Source: Streptomyces sp. P9-A2
Lineage (GTDB): Bacteria > Actinomycetota > Actinomycetes > Streptomycetales > Streptomycetaceae
Assembly (NCBI RefSeq): GCF_036634175.1
Contig: NZ_JAZIFX010000001.1
Coordinates: 1,364,001-1,428,000, forward strand
Length of the DNA: 64,000 nt
Reading direction: 5' to 3'
Part shown: piece by piece, positions 53,480 through 62,421 of the stretch
Layout: each line of letters starts with the position of its first letter
Numbering within the stretch: the first letter of the stretch is position 1
Notes under the pieces: model-generated
The model's input: the letters and a program-made list of their open reading frames with translations, nothing else
Database searches by the model: none
What the model was told of the DNA's origin: nothing
Made by a program: the position numbers and the translations under genes

Positions 53480-53520
53480 CGGTCGGCATTGTCGAACACC
53501 TAACGGCAATACGCGTTAGG
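53480..53520. promoter_or_regulatory. GylR operator and adjacent inverted repeat upstream of glpF
   Basis: CGGTCGGCATTGTCGAACA (53480-53498) matches the operator before gylR at 16 of 19 positions. It is followed at once by CCTAACG-N8-CGTTAGG (53499-53505 and 53514-53520). It is about 120 bp before the glpF start, in the expected promoter region of the glycerol operon. Confidence 0.8.
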
Positions 53521-53617
53521 GTGTGACAAGGGCCGGCATCGCTCTCACCAGTGAGGGCGCCGACCTCCGACGGGACCCGGGGTCGGCTTCCCTGGACGAA
53601 GGACAAAGGAGTCGCGG

Positions 53618-54412
53618 GTGTCCAGCTCCGACATCTTCATCGGCGAGACCATCGGTACCGCCATACTCATCCTGCTCGGCGGCGGTGTGTGTGCCGCCGT
53701 GACCCTGAAGGCCTCCAAGGCCCGCAACGCCGGCTGGCTCGCCATCGCCTTCGGGTGGGGCTTCGCCGTCATGACGGCGGTGTACATCTCCGCTCCGCTC
53801 TCCGGAGCCCACCTCAACCCGGCCGTGACCGTGAGCCTCGCCATCAAGGACGGCGACTGGAGCAACGTCCCGTTCTACTTCGCCGGAGAGTTCCTCGGCG
53901 CGATGATCGGCGCCGCGCTGGTCTGGGTGGCCTACTACGGCCAGTTCCAGGCCCATCTCACCGACAAGGAGATCGTCGGCGACAAGGCCGTGCCGGCCGC
54001 CGGTGACAAGGCGGTCGAGGCCCGGGAGAAGGGCGCCAGCCCGGTGCTCGGCATCTTCTCCACCGGCCCGGAGATCCGCAACGCGGTGCAGAACCTCGCC
54101 ACCGAGATCGTCGGCACCTTCGTCCTGATCATCGCCGTGCTCACCCAGGGCCTGAACGACGAGGGCAACGGCCTCGGCGTGCTGGGCGGTCTGATCACGG
54201 CCCTCGTGGTCGTCTCCATCGGTCTGTCCCTCGGCGGGCCGACCGGCTACGCGATCAACCCGGCCCGTGACCTCGGACCGCGTATCGTGCACGCCCTTCT
54301 GCCGCTGCCCAACAAGGGCGGCTCCGACTGGACCTACGCCTGGGTCCCGGTGGTCGGTCCGCTGATCGGCGGCGCCCTCGCGGCGGGCGTCCACAACCTC
54401 GCCTTCGCCTGA
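53618..54412 (+). CDS. glpF: Glycerol uptake facilitator GlpF
   Basis: 264 residues with six membrane helices and both aquaporin half-loops: NPA in [12 protein letters not shown] and NPA in [12 protein letters not shown], the latter with the Asp typical of glycerol facilitators. GTG at 53618 follows AAAGGAG. A hydrophilic insert ([19 protein letters not shown]) extends one loop. First gene of glpF-glpK-glpD. Confidence 0.97.
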   Translation: MSSSDIFIGETIGTAILILLGGGVCAAVTLKASKARNAGWLAIAFGWGFAVMTAVYISAPLSGAHLNPAVTVSLAIKDGDWSNVPFYFAGEFLGAMIGAALVWVAYYGQFQAHLTDKEIVGDKAVPAAGDKAVEAREKGASPVLGIFSTGPEIRNAVQNLATEIVGTFVLIIAVLTQGLNDEGNGLGVLGGLITALVVVSIGLSLGGPTGYAINPARDLGPRIVHALLPLPNKGGSDWTYAWVPVVGPLIGGALAAGVHNLAFA

Positions 54413-54498
54413 GGGTGCCCCCACTGCCGGGGAACCCCGAGTCTTGTAGAAGCGCCGTACGTACAGCCCCGCACCCAAGGAACCTCCAGGAGCACACA

Positions 54499-56058
54499 GT
54501 GACCGACGACCACTCCGCCGGCATCGCCTCCCACGGCCACGGTCCGTTCATCGCCGCCATCGACCAGGGCACGACCTCGTCGCGCTGCATCGTCTTCGAC
54601 CGCGACGGCCGCATCGTCGCCGTCGACCAGAAGGAACACGAGCAGATCTTCCCCAAGCCGGGCTGGGTCGAACACGACGCCACCGAGATCTGGACCAACG
54701 TCCAGGAGGTCGTCGCCGGCGCCGTCGAGAAGGCCGGCATCACGCGGGACGACATCAAGGCCATCGGCATCACCAACCAGCGTGAGACCACCGTGCTGTG
54801 GGACCGGCACACCGGTGAGCCGGTCCACAACGCCATCGTCTGGCAGGACACCCGCACCGACGCCCTCTGCCGCGAGCTCGGCCGCAACGTGGGGCAGGAC
54901 CGTTTCCGCCGCGAGACGGGTCTCCCCCTCGCCTCCTACTTCGCCGGTCCCAAGGCCCGCTGGCTGCTCGACAACGTCGAAGGGCTCAAGGAGCGTGCCG
55001 AGGCGGGCGACATCCTCTTCGGCACCATGGACACCTGGGTCATCTGGAACCTGACCGGCGGTGCGGACGGCGGCAAGCACGTCACCGACGTCACCAACGC
55101 GTCCCGCACCATGCTGATGAACCTGCACACCATGCAGTGGGACACGAAGATCGCCGAGTCCATCGGCGTCCCGACGGAGATGCTGCCCGAGATCCGCTCC
55201 TCCGCCGAGGTCTACGGCGAGATCAAGGGCGGCAGCCTGGGCGACCTGCTCGGCGGCATCCCGGTCGCCTCCGCGCTCGGTGACCAGCAGGCGGCCCTGT
55301 TCGGCCAGACCTGTTTCGCCGAGGGCGAGACCAAGTCGACGTACGGCACCGGCACCTTCATGGTGATGAACACCGGCGACAAGATCATCAACTCCTACAG
55401 CGGGCTGCTGACCACCGTCGGCTACCAGATCGGCGACCAGAAGCCGGTCTACGCCCTCGAGGGCTCCATCGCCGTCACCGGTGCGCTGGTGCAGTGGATG
55501 CGCGACCAGATGGGCCTGATCTCCACCGCCGCCGAGATCGAGACCCTCGCGCTCTCGGTCGAGGACAACGGCGGCGCCTACTTCGTACCGGCCTTCTCCG
55601 GCCTGTTCGCCCCGTACTGGCGCTCCGACGCCCGCGGTGTGATCACCGGCCTGACCCGGTACGTCACCAAGGCGCACATCGCCCGCGCCGTCCTGGAGGC
55701 CACCGCCTGGCAGACGCGGGAGATCGCCGACGCCATGACGAAGGACTCCGGCGTCGAGCTGACCGCCCTCAAGGTCGACGGCGGCATGACCTCCAACAAC
55801 CTGCTGATGCAGACCCTCGCCGATTTCGTGGACGCGCCCGTGGTGCGCCCCATGGTCGCCGAGACCACCTGCCTCGGCGCCGCCTACGCCGCCGGCCTCG
55901 CCGTCGGCTTCTGGAACAACACCGACGACCTGCGCGCCAACTGGCGCCGGGCCGCCGAGTGGACCCCCCACATGGACGCGGAGATCCGCGACCGTGAGTA
56001 CAAGAGCTGGCTCAAGGCCGTCGAGCGGACCATGGGCTGGCTCGAGGACGAAGACTGA
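54499..56058 (+). CDS. glpK: Glycerol kinase
   Basis: 519 residues of the FGGY kinase family: [20 protein letters not shown] at the N-terminus, [30 protein letters not shown] and the C-terminal [14 protein letters not shown]. It phosphorylates glycerol to sn-glycerol-3-phosphate, the GylR effector. GTG at 54499 follows AGGAG, 86 nt after glpF. The N-terminus has a short His-rich extension. Second gene of the operon. Confidence 0.97.
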   Translation: MTDDHSAGIASHGHGPFIAAIDQGTTSSRCIVFDRDGRIVAVDQKEHEQIFPKPGWVEHDATEIWTNVQEVVAGAVEKAGITRDDIKAIGITNQRETTVLWDRHTGEPVHNAIVWQDTRTDALCRELGRNVGQDRFRRETGLPLASYFAGPKARWLLDNVEGLKERAEAGDILFGTMDTWVIWNLTGGADGGKHVTDVTNASRTMLMNLHTMQWDTKIAESIGVPTEMLPEIRSSAEVYGEIKGGSLGDLLGGIPVASALGDQQAALFGQTCFAEGETKSTYGTGTFMVMNTGDKIINSYSGLLTTVGYQIGDQKPVYALEGSIAVTGALVQWMRDQMGLISTAAEIETLALSVEDNGGAYFVPAFSGLFAPYWRSDARGVITGLTRYVTKAHIARAVLEATAWQTREIADAMTKDSGVELTALKVDGGMTSNNLLMQTLADFVDAPVVRPMVAETTCLGAAYAAGLAVGFWNNTDDLRANWRRAAEWTPHMDAEIRDREYKSWLKAVERTMGWLEDED

Positions 56059-56076
56059 CGAGGAGCACGACCCGAC

Positions 56077-57693
56077 ATGACCACTCAGTCCACCCTGCAG
56101 TCCGTGCCTGCCCTGGGGACGCACCCGGCTTCCAGCTCGAACCCGAGCCGGGCCGAGACCCGGGAGCAGCTCTCCAAGGCGTCGTACGACCTTCTCGTGA
56201 TCGGCGGTGGCATCCTGGGCATCTCCACCGCCTGGCACGCCGCGCAGTCCGGCCTCAGGGTGGCTCTGGTCGACGCCGGCGACTTCGCCGGCGCCACCTC
56301 CTCCGCCTCCTCCAAGCTGCTCCACGGCGGTCTGCGCTACCTGCAGACCGGCGCGGTGAAGCTGGTGGCCGAGAACCACTTCGAGCGCCGTGCGGTCTCC
56401 CGCCAGGTGGCACCCCACCTGGCGAACCCGCTCACGTTCTACCTCCCCGTGTACAAGGGCGGGCCGCACGGCGCGGCGAAGCTCGGAGCGGGTGTCTTCG
56501 CGTACTCGGCCCTGTCGGCCTTCGGTGACGGAGTGGGCCATCTGCTCTCCCCCGCCAAGGCCGCGCGGGACGTGCCGGAGCTGCGCACCGACAACCTCAA
56601 GGCCGTGGCCGTGTACGGCGACGACCAGATGAACGACGCGCGGATGGCGCTGATGACGGTCCGCGCGGCGGCCGGGTCGGGCGCGGTCGTCCTCAACCAC
56701 GCCGAGGTGACCGGCCTGCGGTTCACCAGGGGCCGGGTGACCGGTGCCGAGCTGCGCGACCGGCTGTCGGGCGACGAGTTCGGCGTCGACGCCCGTCTGG
56801 TGCTGAACGCGACCGGGCCCTGGGTGGACCACCTGCGCCGGATGGAGGACCCGAAGGCGGCACCGTCCATCCGCCTGTCGAAGGGCGCTCACCTGGTGCT
56901 GAAGCGGACCGCCCCGTGGCGGGCCGCGCTGGCCACGCCGATCGACAAGTACCGCATCACCTTCGCCCTCCCCTGGGAGGACATGCTGCTGCTCGGCACG
57001 ACCGACGAGGAGTTCGAGGGCGACCCGGCGGATGTCGCGGTCACCGAGAAGGACACCGCCCAGATACTCGACGAGGCCGCGTTCTCCATCCGCGACCAGC
57101 AGCTGGACCGTGATCTGATCACGTACTCCTTCGCCGGCCTGCGGGTGCTGCCGGGCGGCCCCGGGGACACCGCGAAGGCCAAGCGCGAGACGGTCGTCAG
57201 CGAGGGCCGCGGCGGGATGCTGTCCATCGCGGGCGGCAAGTGGACCACCTTCCGCCACATCGGCCGCACGGTGATGCGCAAGCTCCAGGAACTGCCCGGC
57301 CACCCGCTGGGCGACGACTTCGAGCCCGTGGCGGCGCTGCCGAGCAAGCTGCCGCTGCCGGGGGTCGCCAACCCGCGCGCGGTCGCCCACCGGCTCCTGG
57401 TGGACGGCCCCGCGCCCGGTCCGCGCATGGCGGCGGACACCGCCCGGCACCTGGCCACCCACTACGGTTCGCTGGCCTTCGACATCGCCCGGCTGGCCAA
57501 CGACGACCCGGCGCTGGCCCGGCGCGTCCACCCGGACGCGCCGGAGATCTGGGCGCAGGTCGTCTGGGCCCGGGACCACGAGTGGGCCGAGACGGCGGAC
57601 GACGTGCTGCGCCGCCGTACGACGCTGACGATCCGGGGACTGGCCACGGACGAGGTCCGGGCGGAGGTCCAGAACCTGCTCGACAGGAAGTGA
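56077..57693 (+). CDS. glpD: Glycerol-3-phosphate dehydrogenase (FAD-dependent)
   Basis: A 538-residue flavoprotein. The FAD site is LLVIGGGILGISTAWHAAQS, and the substrate region contains SSKLLHGGLRYLQTG. The C-terminal DAO-type domain (AHRLLVDG onward) is present. It oxidises glycerol-3-phosphate to dihydroxyacetone phosphate at the membrane. It starts 18 nt after glpK, preceded by GAGGAGCACG. The stop codon lies inside a 16-bp palindrome. Confidence 0.96.
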   Translation: MTTQSTLQSVPALGTHPASSSNPSRAETREQLSKASYDLLVIGGGILGISTAWHAAQSGLRVALVDAGDFAGATSSASSKLLHGGLRYLQTGAVKLVAENHFERRAVSRQVAPHLANPLTFYLPVYKGGPHGAAKLGAGVFAYSALSAFGDGVGHLLSPAKAARDVPELRTDNLKAVAVYGDDQMNDARMALMTVRAAAGSGAVVLNHAEVTGLRFTRGRVTGAELRDRLSGDEFGVDARLVLNATGPWVDHLRRMEDPKAAPSIRLSKGAHLVLKRTAPWRAALATPIDKYRITFALPWEDMLLLGTTDEEFEGDPADVAVTEKDTAQILDEAAFSIRDQQLDRDLITYSFAGLRVLPGGPGDTAKAKRETVVSEGRGGMLSIAGGKWTTFRHIGRTVMRKLQELPGHPLGDDFEPVAALPSKLPLPGVANPRAVAHRLLVDGPAPGPRMAADTARHLATHYGSLAFDIARLANDDPALARRVHPDAPEIWAQVVWARDHEWAETADDVLRRRTTLTIRGLATDEVRAEVQNLLDRK

Positions 57694-57705
57694 CCGCGCG
57701 GTCAC
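57690..57705. terminator. 16-bp palindrome across the glpD stop codon
   Basis: GTGACCGCGCGGTCAC is a perfect palindrome that contains the glpD TGA (57691-57693). It could act as a terminator or mRNA end stabiliser, or as a protein-binding site. Confidence 0.5.
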
Positions 57706-58217
57706 CGGCCCTGCCCGCGCGGGAGCGGTCCTTCCCCCGGCACGGGGGCGGTGACGCGAAGGGGTGACTCCCCGTCGGCCTGCGGGGCCCGCCCCCGGGG
57801 CCACGCTCGACAGCCCGGAGGCATCGGACGTCCGTTCCCGGTGAATCCGCGGGCCGAGCGGGGGCCCGTCCAGGAGAACGCCGTCGCCCGGACCCTGCGC
57901 GAGCACCGGGCCACCATGGCGGCCCTGCGGGACCGGGCGGAGGCGGCGCGGTCGTGGGCCACCGTCCACACTGCGGGGATCGAGCAGTGGCCGCGCTCCA
58001 CGTCGTGCGGGCCCGCACGTCCGCACTGTGAGCGGACGGCTCTCCCTGGCAGTCCTCCCTGGCGGTCCTCCCGGACGGCTCGGATCGATGCGGGGTGTTT
58101 CCCGGCGTCCGCCGGGGCAGTGTTGGGGCATTCCCCCTGTGAGGGGGCTGCGGGCGCTCCCCCTGGCACGCCGTAAGGTTGGGGCGTACGCGAGGGCACG
58201 TCGGAAGGAGGCGCTGG
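57706..58217. other. Spacer between glpD and the PAC2 gene
   Basis: About 510 bp. A plus-strand frame from a GTG at 57841 to 58176 (112 codons) has high GC at third positions and a plausible start of helical sequence (RTLREHRATMAALRDRAEAA), but it has no strong ribosome site and I recognise no homologue. Two compact palindromes, CCCGGCG-TC-CGCCGGG (58101-58116) and CCCCCT-GTG-AGGGGG (58133-58147), lie in front of the PAC2 gene, which also probably has its promoter here. Confidence 0.4.
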
Positions 58218-59213
58218 GTGATCGAGCTCGAGGGGGTTCCCGAGCTGATCGACCCGGTCATGGTGGCCGCGTTCGAGGGCTGGAACGATGCCGGCGACGC
58301 CGCCTCCACCGCGGTCGCGCATCTGGAGAGGGAATGGAAGGGCGAGGTGTTCGCGGCGCTGGACGCCGAGGACTACTACGACTTCCAGGTCAACCGGCCC
58401 ACGGTGTTCATGGACGGCGGCGTGCGGAAGATCACGTGGCCGACGACTCGGTTGTCGGTGGTCCGGGTCGGTGGTGACAAGCCACGTGATCTGGTGCTGG
58501 TCCGCGGGATCGAACCGTCCATGCGCTGGCGCTCGTTCTGCAACGAGCTGCTGGGCTTCGCCCATGAACTCGGGGTGGAGCTGGTGGTCATCCTGGGCGC
58601 TCTGCTGGGTGACACTCCGCACACCCGTCCGGTTCCGATCAGCGGGACCACGTCCGATCCGGACCTGGCCCGTCGCATGAACCTGGAGGAGACCAAGTAC
58701 GAGGGTCCCATGGGGATCGTCGGCATTCTCCAGGAGGCGTGCACGCACGCGGGCGTCCCGGCGGTGTCGCTGTGGGCGGCGGTCCCGCACTACGTGTCGC
58801 AGCCGCCCAACCCGAAGGCGACGCTGGCCCTCCTGAACCGGCTGGAGGACCTGATCGACACGCACATCCCGCTGGGCGAACTGTCCGAGGACGCGCGTGC
58901 CTGGCAGGTGGGCGTGGACCAACTGGCCTCGGAGGACAGCGAGGTCGCGGAGTACGTCCAGTCGCTGGAGGAGGCCCGGGACACGGCCGAGCTGCCGGAG
59001 GCGTCGGGCGAGGCGATCGCCCGCGAGTTCGAGCGCTATCTGCGGCGCCGTGACGGCTCGTCCGGCTCGTCCGGCTCTCCGCAGCCCGGCGGCCACGCCA
59101 CGGCCGACGGCGGGGACGGCCCGTCGTTCCGGCGGGACACCCCGGGCAGCCGGCCCCGCCCGCCGAAGCCGCCGAAACCGGACATGGACGGCGAGGACTC
59201 CTCGGAGGACTGA
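58218..59213 (+). CDS. PAC2 family protein (proteasome assembly chaperone-like)
   Basis: 331 residues. The PAC2 domain (about 1-270) is recognised from VAAFEGWNDAGDAASTAVAH, VVILGALLGDTPHTRPVPI and GPMGIVGILQEACTHAGVPA. The last 60 residues are a disordered, Pro/Ser/Arg-rich tail. Eukaryotic PAC2 is a proteasome assembly chaperone, but the bacterial family has no demonstrated role. A proteasome locus lies 21 kb away. GTG at 58218 follows GGAAGGAGG. Confidence 0.88.
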   Translation: MIELEGVPELIDPVMVAAFEGWNDAGDAASTAVAHLEREWKGEVFAALDAEDYYDFQVNRPTVFMDGGVRKITWPTTRLSVVRVGGDKPRDLVLVRGIEPSMRWRSFCNELLGFAHELGVELVVILGALLGDTPHTRPVPISGTTSDPDLARRMNLEETKYEGPMGIVGILQEACTHAGVPAVSLWAAVPHYVSQPPNPKATLALLNRLEDLIDTHIPLGELSEDARAWQVGVDQLASEDSEVAEYVQSLEEARDTAELPEASGEAIAREFERYLRRRDGSSGSSGSPQPGGHATADGGDGPSFRRDTPGSRPRPPKPPKPDMDGEDSSED

Positions 59214-59281
59214 GCCCGGGCGGACGTGAAGGACCGGACGCGAAGGACCGAACACGGTGGGCCGGGCGGGCGGGCCCGGAC

Positions 59282-59329
59282 GAACGTGGTGGGGCGCCCC
59301 GTCGGTGGACGGGGCGCCCCACCACGTTC
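59282..59329. terminator. 22-bp perfect stem between convergent PAC2 and mshC genes
   Basis: The arm at 59282-59303 (GAACGTGGTGGGGCGCCCCG and two more bases) is the exact complement of 59308-59329, with a GGTG loop. It follows the PAC2 stop by 68 nt and precedes the mshC stop region by 170 nt; it probably terminates PAC2 transcripts and possibly mshC transcripts. Confidence 0.9.
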
Positions 59330-59340
59330 CCGGTCGCTTA

Positions 59341-59500
59341 CGACCTCACCCGCGACAGCGAGCGGGCTCCCGACGCCCTGCGGCTTCGCCTCCGGCGTCG
59401 TCGTCGGTCGCGATGGCTCCGCCATCACTCCCTCCTCCGCCTCGGATGCGAAGCCGCATGACGCCGCTCGCCGGTCCACTCCCCACCGCGGGTGAGGTCG
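59341..59500. repeat. Nested palindromic element with 14-bp terminal inverted repeats
   Basis: CGACCTCACCCGCG (59341-59354) is repeated as CGCGGGTGAGGTCG at 59487-59500, the last base touching the mshC stop codon. Inside lie a second pair TGCGGCTTCGC/GCGAAGCCGCA, the pair CGACGCC/GGCGTCG, and a central GATGGC-TCC-GCCATC hairpin. The whole 160 bp could fold as a long cruciform or MITE-like structure. From memory similar GATGGCTCCGCCATC blocks recur in streptomycete intergenic regions; not verified. Confidence 0.75.
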
Positions 59501-60730
59501 TTACAGCGCCACGCCGAGCAGGGCGTCCACGGCGCGGGAGACCACCCCGGGCGCGCCCATGTCCGTGCCCCCCTGCTGCTCCTGGGCCACGGCCCAGTGA
59601 TCGACGGCGGTCAGCGCCGCCGGGGCGTCCAGATCGTTGGCCAGGGCTTCGCGGATCTCGTCCACCAGGGCCTCGGCGGACGGGCCGTCGGGGCGGGAGA
59701 CGGCGGCCCGCCAGTGTCCGAGCCGCGTCACGGCGTCCCGGAGGACCTGGTCGGTCCATTCCCAGTCCGCACGGTAGTGGTGGGCGAGCAGCGCCAGCCG
59801 GATCGCCGCCGGGTCCACGCCGTCGCGCCGCAGCCGGGACACGAAGACCAGGTTGCCCTTGGACTTGGACATCTTCTCGCCGTGCAGGGCGACCATCCCG
59901 GCGTGGACGTACGCCTTGGCCATGGGGAACTCGCCGGTGAGCGCCTGGGCGTGCGAGGCGCCCATCTCGTGGTGCGGGAAGACCAGGTCGGAGCCGCCGC
60001 CCTGGACGTCGAAGCCCATGCCCAGGTGGTCGAGGGCGATGGCCACGCACTCGATGTGCCAGCCCGGACGGCCCCGGCCCAGCGACCCGCCGTCCCAGCT
60101 GGGTTCGCCCTCGCGGGCGGCCGACCAGAGCATCGGATCGAGGGGGTTCTTCTTGCCCGGCCGGTCCGGGTCGCCACCGCGTTCGGCGGACAGCAGCCGC
60201 ATGGCGGCCGCGTCGAGGTGCGAGACCTGGCCGAAGTGCGGGTCGGCCTCGACCGAGAAGTAGGTGTCGCCCTCGAGTTCGTACGCGGCGCCGAGGTCAC
60301 GCAGCCGTTCGACGAGCGGGACGATGCCGGGTATCGCCTCCACGGCGCCTATGTACTGCCGCGGCGGCAGCATCCGCAGGGCCGTCATGTCCTCGCGGAA
60401 GAGCTGGGTCTCCTGCTCGGCGAGCGCGGCCCAGTCGATGCCGTCCCGCTCGGCCCGCTCCAGCAGCGGGTCGTCGACGTCGGTGACGTTCTGGACGTAG
60501 TGGACCTGCCGCTTGGTGTCGAGCCACACGCGCTGCACGAGGTCGAACGCGTTGTATGTCGCCGCGTGGCCGATGTGGGTGGCGTCGTACGGGGTGATGC
60601 CGCAGACGTAGATACGGGCTACGGGGCCGGGGTCGAGTGTGATCGGGCCCCCGGTCGCGGTGTCGTGAATCCTCAGGTCGCGTCCCTGACCGGGCAGGGC
60701 GGGGACCTCGGAAGCGGGCCAGGCATGCAT
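59501..60730 (-). CDS. mshC: Cysteine:glucosaminyl-inositol ligase MshC
   Basis: 409 residues, full length. A class I aminoacyl-tRNA synthetase fold like CysRS with HIGH at 52-55 ([10 protein letters not shown]), zinc ligand Cys43, and KMSKS in [11 protein letters not shown]. It lacks the anticodon-binding tail of CysRS and instead ends near residue 409, which distinguishes MshC. It joins Cys to 1D-myo-inosityl 2-amino-2-deoxy-glucopyranoside with ATP in mycothiol synthesis. ATG at 60730 begins [19 protein letters not shown]. It is downstream of the kinase-like/DUF3090 genes and convergent with PAC2. Confidence 0.95.
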   Translation of the reverse strand: MHAWPASEVPALPGQGRDLRIHDTATGGPITLDPGPVARIYVCGITPYDATHIGHAATYNAFDLVQRVWLDTKRQVHYVQNVTDVDDPLLERAERDGIDWAALAEQETQLFREDMTALRMLPPRQYIGAVEAIPGIVPLVERLRDLGAAYELEGDTYFSVEADPHFGQVSHLDAAAMRLLSAERGGDPDRPGKKNPLDPMLWSAAREGEPSWDGGSLGRGRPGWHIECVAIALDHLGMGFDVQGGGSDLVFPHHEMGASHAQALTGEFPMAKAYVHAGMVALHGEKMSKSKGNLVFVSRLRRDGVDPAAIRLALLAHHYRADWEWTDQVLRDAVTRLGHWRAAVSRPDGPSAEALVDEIREALANDLDAPAALTAVDHWAVAQEQQGGTDMGAPGVVSRAVDALLGVAL

Positions 60731-60955
60731 GCCCTGAGCGTAACCGGACCATGGTCCAGGATACGAACCGGAGCGGGCCGGACGGCCGGGAAGGCACTCT
60801 TGCGCATCGCCGCCGAACGTGCAGATGGCGCGCGGGCGGGAGGGTGTGCGGGCCCGCCCCCACCCGGCCGGGCGCGGGGCGGCGCGGGGCGGCGCGGGCC
60901 GGGGCCGGGCCGGATCCGGAGCACCGTTTCTGGGCCCCGCCACGTGACCCGGGTC
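60731..60955. other. Spacer between the kinase-like gene and mshC
   Basis: 225 bp, almost only G/C in its middle part (GCGGGGCGGCGCGGGGCGGC-like). It contains the palindrome GGACCATGGTCC at 60746-60757 close to the mshC start and GGTCTCAGACC near the kinase-like gene stop. The mshC promoter probably lies here. Confidence 0.45.
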
Positions 60956-61756
60956 TCAGACCGGCGGCCAGGGGATCGCCGGCCAGTCCCCGCCGGGCGC
61001 GGGATGGGTACCGGAGGCGAGGAGGGACGCCACACGCGCGCGCGTGGCGTCGATCTCGGCGGGGGTGATCAGCGGGGCCAGCGAGGCGGCCAGCGGGCCG
61101 TCCTCGGCGAGTGACTTCCCGAGGGCCTCGAGGACCTCGCACGCCTCCCCGGTCAGGGGCTCTCCCGCCCAGCCCCACAGCAGGGTGCGCAGCTTGTCCT
61201 CGACGTTGAAGGCGACGCCGTGGTCGATGCCGTAGAGCCGGCCGTCACGGGTGGGCAGGAGGTGCCCGCCCTTTCGGTCGGCGTTGTTGATCACCGCGTC
61301 GAACACGGCCAGCCGCCGCAGCCGCGCGTCGTCGGCGTGCACGAGCAGCGCGGTGCGTCCCTCGCCCACCTCGGCGAACCCGATGGCCTTCCAGCCGGGT
61401 CCGGGCTCCTCCCGGTCGACCAGGGCGAGGAGTTCCGTGTCCGGGGCGGTCTCGATCCACAGCTGGCACATGCCCTCGCCGTGCGGCCCGTCCCGCAGCA
61501 CGGTGGGCGGCACCAGTCCCCAGCCGGTCGCCTCGGAGACCAGGTACGCCGCGACCTCGCGCCCGGCGAGCGTCCCGTCCGGGAAGTCCCACAGGGGCCG
61601 CTCCCCCGCGACGGGCTTGTAGACACAGGCGGCCTCGCGGCCCTCGCGGGCCACGGTGCAGTACAGCGCCGCGTTCGACGCCCCACCGATGCGTCCGCGT
61701 ACGGTCAGCCCGCCCTGGGCGAGCAGCACCGCGGTGGTGGGGTCTGCGGTGGTCAC
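60956..61756 (-). CDS. Kinase-like protein of the mycothiol-linked TIGR03843 family
   Basis: 266 residues. It has a PI3/PI4-kinase- or HipA-like catalytic pattern: Lys47 in VYKP, Glu67 in AGREVAAY, NNADRKGGH with Asp160 at 157-165, and Asp178 in YGIDHG. The family is nearly restricted to mycothiol-producing actinobacteria and, as I recall, is called TIGR03843 with no proven function. The GTG start overlaps the DUF3090 stop (GTGA). It sits directly upstream of mshC, so a role in phosphorylating a small molecule or protein linked to mycothiol is plausible. Confidence 0.82.
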   Translation of the reverse strand: MTTADPTTAVLLAQGGLTVRGRIGGASNAALYCTVAREGREAACVYKPVAGERPLWDFPDGTLAGREVAAYLVSEATGWGLVPPTVLRDGPHGEGMCQLWIETAPDTELLALVDREEPGPGWKAIGFAEVGEGRTALLVHADDARLRRLAVFDAVINNADRKGGHLLPTRDGRLYGIDHGVAFNVEDKLRTLLWGWAGEPLTGEACEVLEALGKSLAEDGPLAASLAPLITPAEIDATRARVASLLASGTHPAPGGDWPAIPWPPV

Positions 61757-62343
61757 GCTCCGCGTCGGTATCCGTTCTGGCGCGGACACACATGTCCTTC
61801 CGGGTCGAGGGGGAGGCTGCACAGCGGGCACGGCGGCCGGCCCGCGCTGACGACGTCGAGGGCGCGCTTGGCGAAGGCACGGGCCTGGACGCCGGTGAGC
61901 CGGACCCTGAGCATCGGGGGCCCGTTCTCCTCGTCCTGGAGCAGCCGCTCCTCCGCCTCGGCGAGGTCCTCCTCGGATTCGGCGTCCAGCTCGACGAGCG
62001 CCTGCGCCTCGACGATCATGCACTCCTCCTCGCCGTCCCAGGCGAGCGCCATGGTGCCGACGCGGAACTCCTCCTCCACGGGGGCGTCCAGCGGGGCGGT
62101 GTCGGCGATCTCCGTCGGTGCCACGGCGGGCACGGCCGCGCCGCCGCCGCTACGGCGTACGACCTCGTCGAGCAGTTCGTCCATGCGTTCGGCGAGTGCG
62201 GCGACCTGGGTCTTCTCCAGGGCCACGCTGGTCACCCGGGAGCCGGCTGAGGCCTGGAGGAAGAACGTACGGCGCCCTGGCAGTCCGACCGTACCGGCCA
62301 CGAAACGTTCCGGTTGGTCGTAGAGGAACACCTGACGGGACAC
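61753..62343 (-). CDS. DUF3090 protein with C-terminal zinc-ribbon
   Basis: 196 residues. The N-terminal part (QVFLYDQPERFVAGTVGLPG, then RRTFFLQASAGSRVTSVALE) is typical of DUF3090. The C-terminus CPLCSLPLDPEGHVCPRQNG carries three Cys and a His for zinc. GTG at 62343 follows GGAG; an upstream start is less likely. It is translationally coupled to the kinase-like gene and follows the phosphatase gene by 78 nt. The family tracks mycothiol-producing actinobacteria. Function unknown. Confidence 0.83.
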   Translation of the reverse strand: MSRQVFLYDQPERFVAGTVGLPGRRTFFLQASAGSRVTSVALEKTQVAALAERMDELLDEVVRRSGGGAAVPAVAPTEIADTAPLDAPVEEEFRVGTMALAWDGEEECMIVEAQALVELDAESEEDLAEAEERLLQDEENGPPMLRVRLTGVQARAFAKRALDVVSAGRPPCPLCSLPLDPEGHVCPRQNGYRRGA

Positions 62344-62421
62344 GTCCTGACTCCATCGAGAGTTGTGGGTACTTGTATCCACGGCGCTGCCGCGTCGGCT
62401 TCACCCTACTGCGGCCGACGA

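Noticed and set aside
54334..58131. A minus-strand open frame of about 1265 codons
   Set aside because: It is antisense to glpK and glpD; no start site or domain.
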